Positions 59,331 to 64,000 of a stretch of 64,000 nt of DNA are shown here, piece by piece (the first letter of the stretch is position 1; each line of letters opens with the position of its first letter). Source of the DNA: Escarpia spicata (lineage: Eukaryota > Annelida > Polychaeta > Sabellida > Siboglinidae); assembly GCA_963995525.1 (NCBI GenBank), contig OZ023218.1:51949677-52013676 (forward strand), in the 5' to 3' direction. The notes under the pieces were generated by a model. That model was not told where the DNA came from. It did not search any database and saw only the letters and a program-made list of their open reading frames with translations. The position numbers were made by a program, and so were the translations under genes.

Positions 59331-60667
59331 TTTTGTTCAATCCAAAATCTCAGTTATGGAGTAATTCACTTGCTCTCCTCTGCATCCATTTTTAGCGTAT
59401 CCACATAAAACAAATAATTGACGGGGTTTAGATAACGTGTCCAAACATCAGGTGCAGCGTCGACCCTTCATTTGCATATTTGCGCCTCAAAATGGTGCAA
59501 AGACGCAATATTCTTAAACGTAAATATGTCTAGGATAATGTGGAATGATGGAACTAAGTCACTGAGGTGTAACAGTTAGGCATACCACGAGTTATAACGG
59601 CGAAATCGAGTTGGGTCCGGATTCGACACAAGTGCCCACTAGTCTATTTAACTAATGTTCTGTTGTTGTTTTTTTTATAGCAAAATAAGGAATGTGATTC
59701 GTAAGATACCTTTGTGCCAAAAATTATTTTATAATACATGTTCCGACAAAGTCGTGCAAACAAACTTTTGGGAAAGTTTATTTGAGTGAAGTAGTTACAT
59801 ATATAAATCACCGAAGTTCATTTTTCGTAAAAGACGCGTATTGCCCAAACCCGTGTATACTAACAGATTATTAATACCCTGGGCCAGGCAATGATGTGGG
59901 TACATAATGTCGACATACTAAACAAATTACACTATTTTATAAAAGGCCCATAATTTGAGAAACTTTCTTGCGATTAATTGAAATATACTTTTTGTGGCAT
60001 TCCAGAAATGACTGTTTAATTATTTGCATAACATGCTTGCAACAAATACAGTATAATATATAAACAGAAGCCACCAATTTAACAACATAATATTATGATA
60101 TGATAATCATTTAAAGGTGATGATGGGGGGAAAGAGTCTTCAGATGATACCCCTGTCACTGACTCTGTCAGCGGGGTAACAAGGCCTAGGGTTAGGGCAA
60201 GAAACACCACAACCAAGTACCAGTGGTCAATTGGAAACCACACCTCAACACAATGAAACAATCATGATTACTGATTTTTATCAATCATGATTACTATATT
60301 TACAAGTAGTGTAATAAACATGTTTACATGCTATCTTGTTGTTTTATATCTTCCCCTCTATATTTAAGAATAAAGGGGGGTTAAAACATACCCCAGAATG
60401 CACCATTTTAAAGCTAGTTAAAAATATCCGCCGTTGCTCGCGTATCCCACCCCTACCACCTCGCCCATCATTTTACCCAGGGAAAACACTGCAAGTACAT
60501 GGGTATTACGAAGCACTGCCTTGTATGCTATAAAAGTGATTGAGTGGTCCTGGTCAACATTTCTGAAGTGTTTTTAGCATACTGCTCGATCGATAAACTG
60601 GTTTGTTACTGTTAATTTATATAAATGGTAGTGGCATAATAAAGCAGCTTGACCATTTCGTACACAG
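59331..60667. other. Intron 2 of the 5'-nucleotidase gene
   Basis: AT-rich intron ending at TTCGTACACAG. No internal exon or mobile element was recognised. Confidence 0.5.
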
Positions 60668-60881
60668 ACAATCGGCAACCACGAGTTCGACTCTGGAATA
60701 GCAACGTTGACGAGGTACATACATAATCTCACTGTCCCGGTCGTCAGCGCCAATATAGACGCGAGCAAAGAGCCACAGTTGGCCGCCTGTTTCACCAAGT
60801 CGACGATCGTGAACAAGAGCAACGAACAGATCGGCATTGTCGGCTACACGACCCCTGAAACCAAAGTCACCACGGATCCCG
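60668..60881 (+). CDS. NT5E: Ecto-5'-nucleotidase (CD73 family), exon 3
   Basis: The exon starts in phase 0 with TIGNHEFDSG and encodes residues 130-200 plus one base. Asn133-His134 in GNHEFD correspond to the catalytic/metal-binding Asn117-His118 of human CD73. It continues VVSANIDASKEPQL and IGIVGYTTPETKVTTDPG, ending at donor G|GTAACT. Lengths and phases of all three exons agree with a continuous frame. The rest of the protein, including the remaining metal-binding histidines, the C-terminal substrate domain and any GPI signal, must lie right of 64,000. It is therefore partial in this window. Confidence 0.95.
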
Positions 60882-61369
60882 GTAACTGTGTTTATAAATA
60901 GATAAGTTAATCGATACCATCCTCAGATAAAACATCCATTCTTCAAAGTGTTTGTTGGCCGTGTAGTGGACAAGAAGTGCATTAAGTCAACACACGCAAA
61001 CATTCAGTGCGGTAGTTTTGTATCTCTGATACTATCGCAAAAGGGGGTTGATTGAAAACACCGAACGCATCCTGGTGGTGATATTTCACAAACGCTTGTT
61101 GATTTGCAACGGCGGAGACTATGGTTTCTTTGTAAACCACAGTTGATAGAACCACCACTCTTAGTGAACATGCTCACCGGAACGTATATCTCGTACGTGA
61201 ACGTCAGTAGTCCAATGTGCTCGAGGATTCCAAAATCTCGGGTCAATGTGAATCTATATGTGAATTAGCCTCGTCGTCTTCATGTTTTGGTTTAATATTG
61301 TTATTCCCTGTAGCATTTACTAGGCTAAATTGTAGAAGGGTAGCTACGTAGAAAGGTGGAGAGGGGGGT
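60882..61369. other. Intron 3 of the 5'-nucleotidase gene
   Basis: Unique sequence without recognisable exon. Confidence 0.45.
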
Positions 61370-61750
<381 letters not shown>

Positions 61751-61802
61751 GGGGAGAATAGGATAAATAGGGGATCAACGGAATGACAACCGGGAGAATA
61801 CA

Positions 61803-62080
61803 TCTATATTATAAACCAGTTCGTTTTCTGTTTATTTGTGCACCCACATCTCCGTTCGTTTTGAATGTATCGAGCTGAAATTTCAACCCAGCATCCACTG
61901 TTGCTGGTAACGTCAGTTAGACTGGTGAGCGATTGAGATTTCTGGCAAAACGTTGTCCTAACAACTAGGCCAGTTACCATTTATTAATGCGGGTAGGCTG
62001 GAAACATTTGGGATGGGTTTGGGGTGTCCGGTACATATGACTGCCTTTTTTCTCCAGGCAATGCCGGGTAACTCAGCTAA
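61803..62080 (+). mobile_element. Non-autonomous Helitron
   Basis: It begins TCTATATTATAAACCAG at 61803 and ends CTCAGCTAA at 62080. A GC hairpin (CCAGGC-AAT-GCCGGG, 62054-62068, one mismatch) lies 8 bases before the CTAA end. The flanks are A on the left and T on the right, as expected for insertion between A and T. A 5' TC, a 3' CTRR and a subterminal hairpin are the Helitron hallmarks. At 278 bp with no helicase frame it is non-autonomous. Confidence 0.7.
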
Positions 62081-62254
62081 TAAAATATGATATAACATGT
62101 TTCAGTGTTAATGCTTAATAAACACAATTCACTCGTTTATATTATATACATGTGTGATGACCACATATGATATGTAGGTTAACATAACGCCAAATATGAC
62201 AGTAAAATAGATGCCAATTCGAGAAATGTTTCCTATTCTTTAACATACTTGTAA

Positions 62255-64000
62255 ACGTGTTTGTCTTACTATCGTAATAAGACTGTTGTGCCTCCAGTAA
62301 ACGTGTATGTCTTACTATCGTAATAAGACTGTTGTACCTCCAGTAAACGTGTATGTCTTACTGTCGTAATAAGACTGTTGTGCCTCCAGTAAACGTGTAT
62401 GCTTACTATCGTAATAAGACTGTTGTGCCTCCAGTAAACGTGTATGTCTTACTATCGTAATAAGACTGTTGTGCCTCCAGTAAACGAATATGTCTTACTA
62501 TCGTAATAAGACTGTTGTGCCTCCAGTAAACGTGTATGTCTTACTATCGTAATAAGACTGTTGTGCCTCCAGTAAACGTGTATGTCTTACTATCGTAATA
62601 AGACTGTTGTGCTTCCAGTAAACGTGTATGTCTTACTATCGTAATAAGACTGTTGTGCCTCCAGTAAACGTGTATGTCTTACTATCGTAATAAGACTGTT
62701 GTGCCTCCAGTAAACGTGTATGTCTTACTATCGTAATAAGACTGTTGTGCTTCCAGTAAACGTGTATGTCTTACTATCGTAATAAGACTGTTGTGCCTCC
62801 AGTAAACGTGTATGCTTACTATCGTAATAAGACTGTTGTGCCTCCAGTAAACGTGTTTGTCTTACTATCGTAATAAGACTGTTGTGCCTCCAGTAAACGT
62901 GTATGTCTTACTATCGTAATAAGACTGTTGTGCCTCCAGTAAACGTGTATGTCTTACTATCGTAATAAGACTGTTGTGCCTCCAGTAAACGTATATGTCT
63001 TACTATCGTAATAAGACTGTTGTGCCTCCAGTAAACGTGTATGTCTTACTATCGTAATAAGACTGTTGTGCCTCCAGTAAACGTATATGTCTTACTATCG
63101 TAATAAGACTGTTGTGCCTCCAGTAAACGTGTATGTCTTACTATCGTAATAAGACTGTTGTGCCTCCAGTAAACGTGTATGCTTACTAGCGTAATAAGAC
63201 TGTTGTGCCTCCAGTAAACGTGTATGCTTACTATCGTAATAAGACTGTTGTGCCTTCAGTAAACGTGTATGCTTACTATCGTAATAAGACTGTTGTGCAT
63301 CCAGTAAACGTGTATGCTTACTATATTATAAGATTGTTGTGCCTCCAGTAAACGTGTATGTCTTACTATCGTAATAAGACTGTTGTGCCTCCAGTAAACG
63401 TGTATGCTTACTATCGTAATAAGACTGTTGTGCCTCCAGTAAACGTGTTTGTCTTACTATCGTAATAAGACTGTTGTGCCTCCAGTAAACGTGTATGTCT
63501 TACTATCGTAATAAGACTGTTGTGCCTCCAGTAAACGTGTATGTCTTACTATCGTAATAAGACTGTTGTGCCTCCAGTAAACGTATATGTCTTACTATCG
63601 TAATAAGACTGTTGTGCCTCCAGTAAACGTGTATGTCTTACTATCGTAATAAGACTGTTGTGCCTCCAGTAAACGTATATGTCTTACTATCGTAATAAGA
63701 CTGTTGTGCCTCCAGTAAACGTGTATGTCTTACTATCGTAATAAGACTGTTGTGCCTCCAGTAAACGTGTATGCTTACTAGCGTAATAAGACTGTTGTGC
63801 CTCCAGTAAACGTGTATGCTTACTATCGTAATAAGACTGTTGTGCCTTCAGTAAACGTGTATGCTTACTATCGTAATAAGACTGTTGTGCCTCCAGTAAA
63901 CGTGTATGCTTACTATCGTAATAAGACTGTTGTGCCTTCAGTAAACGTGTATGCTTACTATCGTAATAAGACTGTTGTGCATCCAGTAAACGTGTATGCT
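62255..64000. repeat. 46-bp minisatellite with a hairpin in each unit, about 38 units, runs out of the window
   Basis: Units contain CAGTAAACGTGTATGTCTTA, CTATCGTAATAAGAC and TGTTGTGCCTC. GTCTTA and TAAGAC pair as inverted repeats. A 45-bp variant lacks one T (TATGCTTAC). The diagnostic ACGTGTTTGT occurs at 62851 and 63443, 592 bp apart, showing a block duplication of 13 units. The array lies in intron 3 of gene B. Confidence 0.97.

Noticed and set aside
62030..62085. Fourth exon of the 5'-nucleotidase gene after TTTTTTCTCCAG
   Set aside because: The acceptor-like tract is part of the Helitron 3' end. The following codons do not resemble the protein and soon reach a stop.

Overview
This 64 kb window looks like nuclear DNA of a marine invertebrate animal. 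The evidence is split coding exons with GT/AG junctions and matching phases, long repeat-rich introns, several broken CR1-like LINE retrotransposons, a small non-autonomous Helitron, palindromic foldback elements and many minisatellites. I cannot settle the phylum: a mollusc or another lophotrochozoan fits, and amphioxus also fits. There is no bacterial-style gene organisation, and I recognise no tRNA, rRNA or CRISPR array.

Two multi-exon genes on the + strand can be assembled by hand. Gene A has coding exons at 4729-4792, 15466-15560, 19307-19476 and 20613-24837. The phases fit at every junction and give a protein of about 1517 residues: a lysine-rich segment, a coiled coil, a long low-complexity body with three internal tandem repeats, and an acidic EEGEILSDE motif near the end. 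It resembles the histone-mRNA/apoptosis scaffold FLASH (CASP8AP2), with moderate confidence. Gene B is a clear ecto-5'-nucleotidase (NT5E/CD73 family). Its first three exons are at 34657-34895, 59086-59233 and 60668-60881, and the rest lies beyond the right edge. A possible terminal exon of a third, unidentified gene lies at 2740-2843.

Layout: 1-2385 holds two minisatellites; 2740-3300 a possible 3' end of an upstream gene; 4.7-25 kb gene A, with CR1 relics and a MITE-like element in intron 1 and a different minisatellite before each internal or last exon; 26.3-28.2 kb a 47-copy 36-bp array next to a reversed LINE tail; 30.7-34.4 kb two LINE relics running up to the gene B promoter; 34.7-60.9 kb gene B, whose first intron (about 24 kb) contains a roughly 10 kb reversed CR1 element; 61.4-64 kb a GA/GACA microsatellite, a Helitron and a 46-bp array that leaves the window.

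The most unusual object is the reversed CR1 element at about 36.3-46.3 kb. Its ORF1 has an N-terminal Cys-rich finger plus coiled coil and a C-terminal GDS esterase-like block. These are separated by about 6.8 kb of 30-bp repeats, roughly 228 units with higher-order periods of 658, 898 and 1047 bp. The repeats appear to have grown out of ORF1's own charged linker. Gene A is also notable for carrying a separate minisatellite in every intron, inside its last exon and across its stop codon. Long open frames in the arrays are by-products of repeats whose unit length is divisible by three, or of composition, and are not listed as genes.
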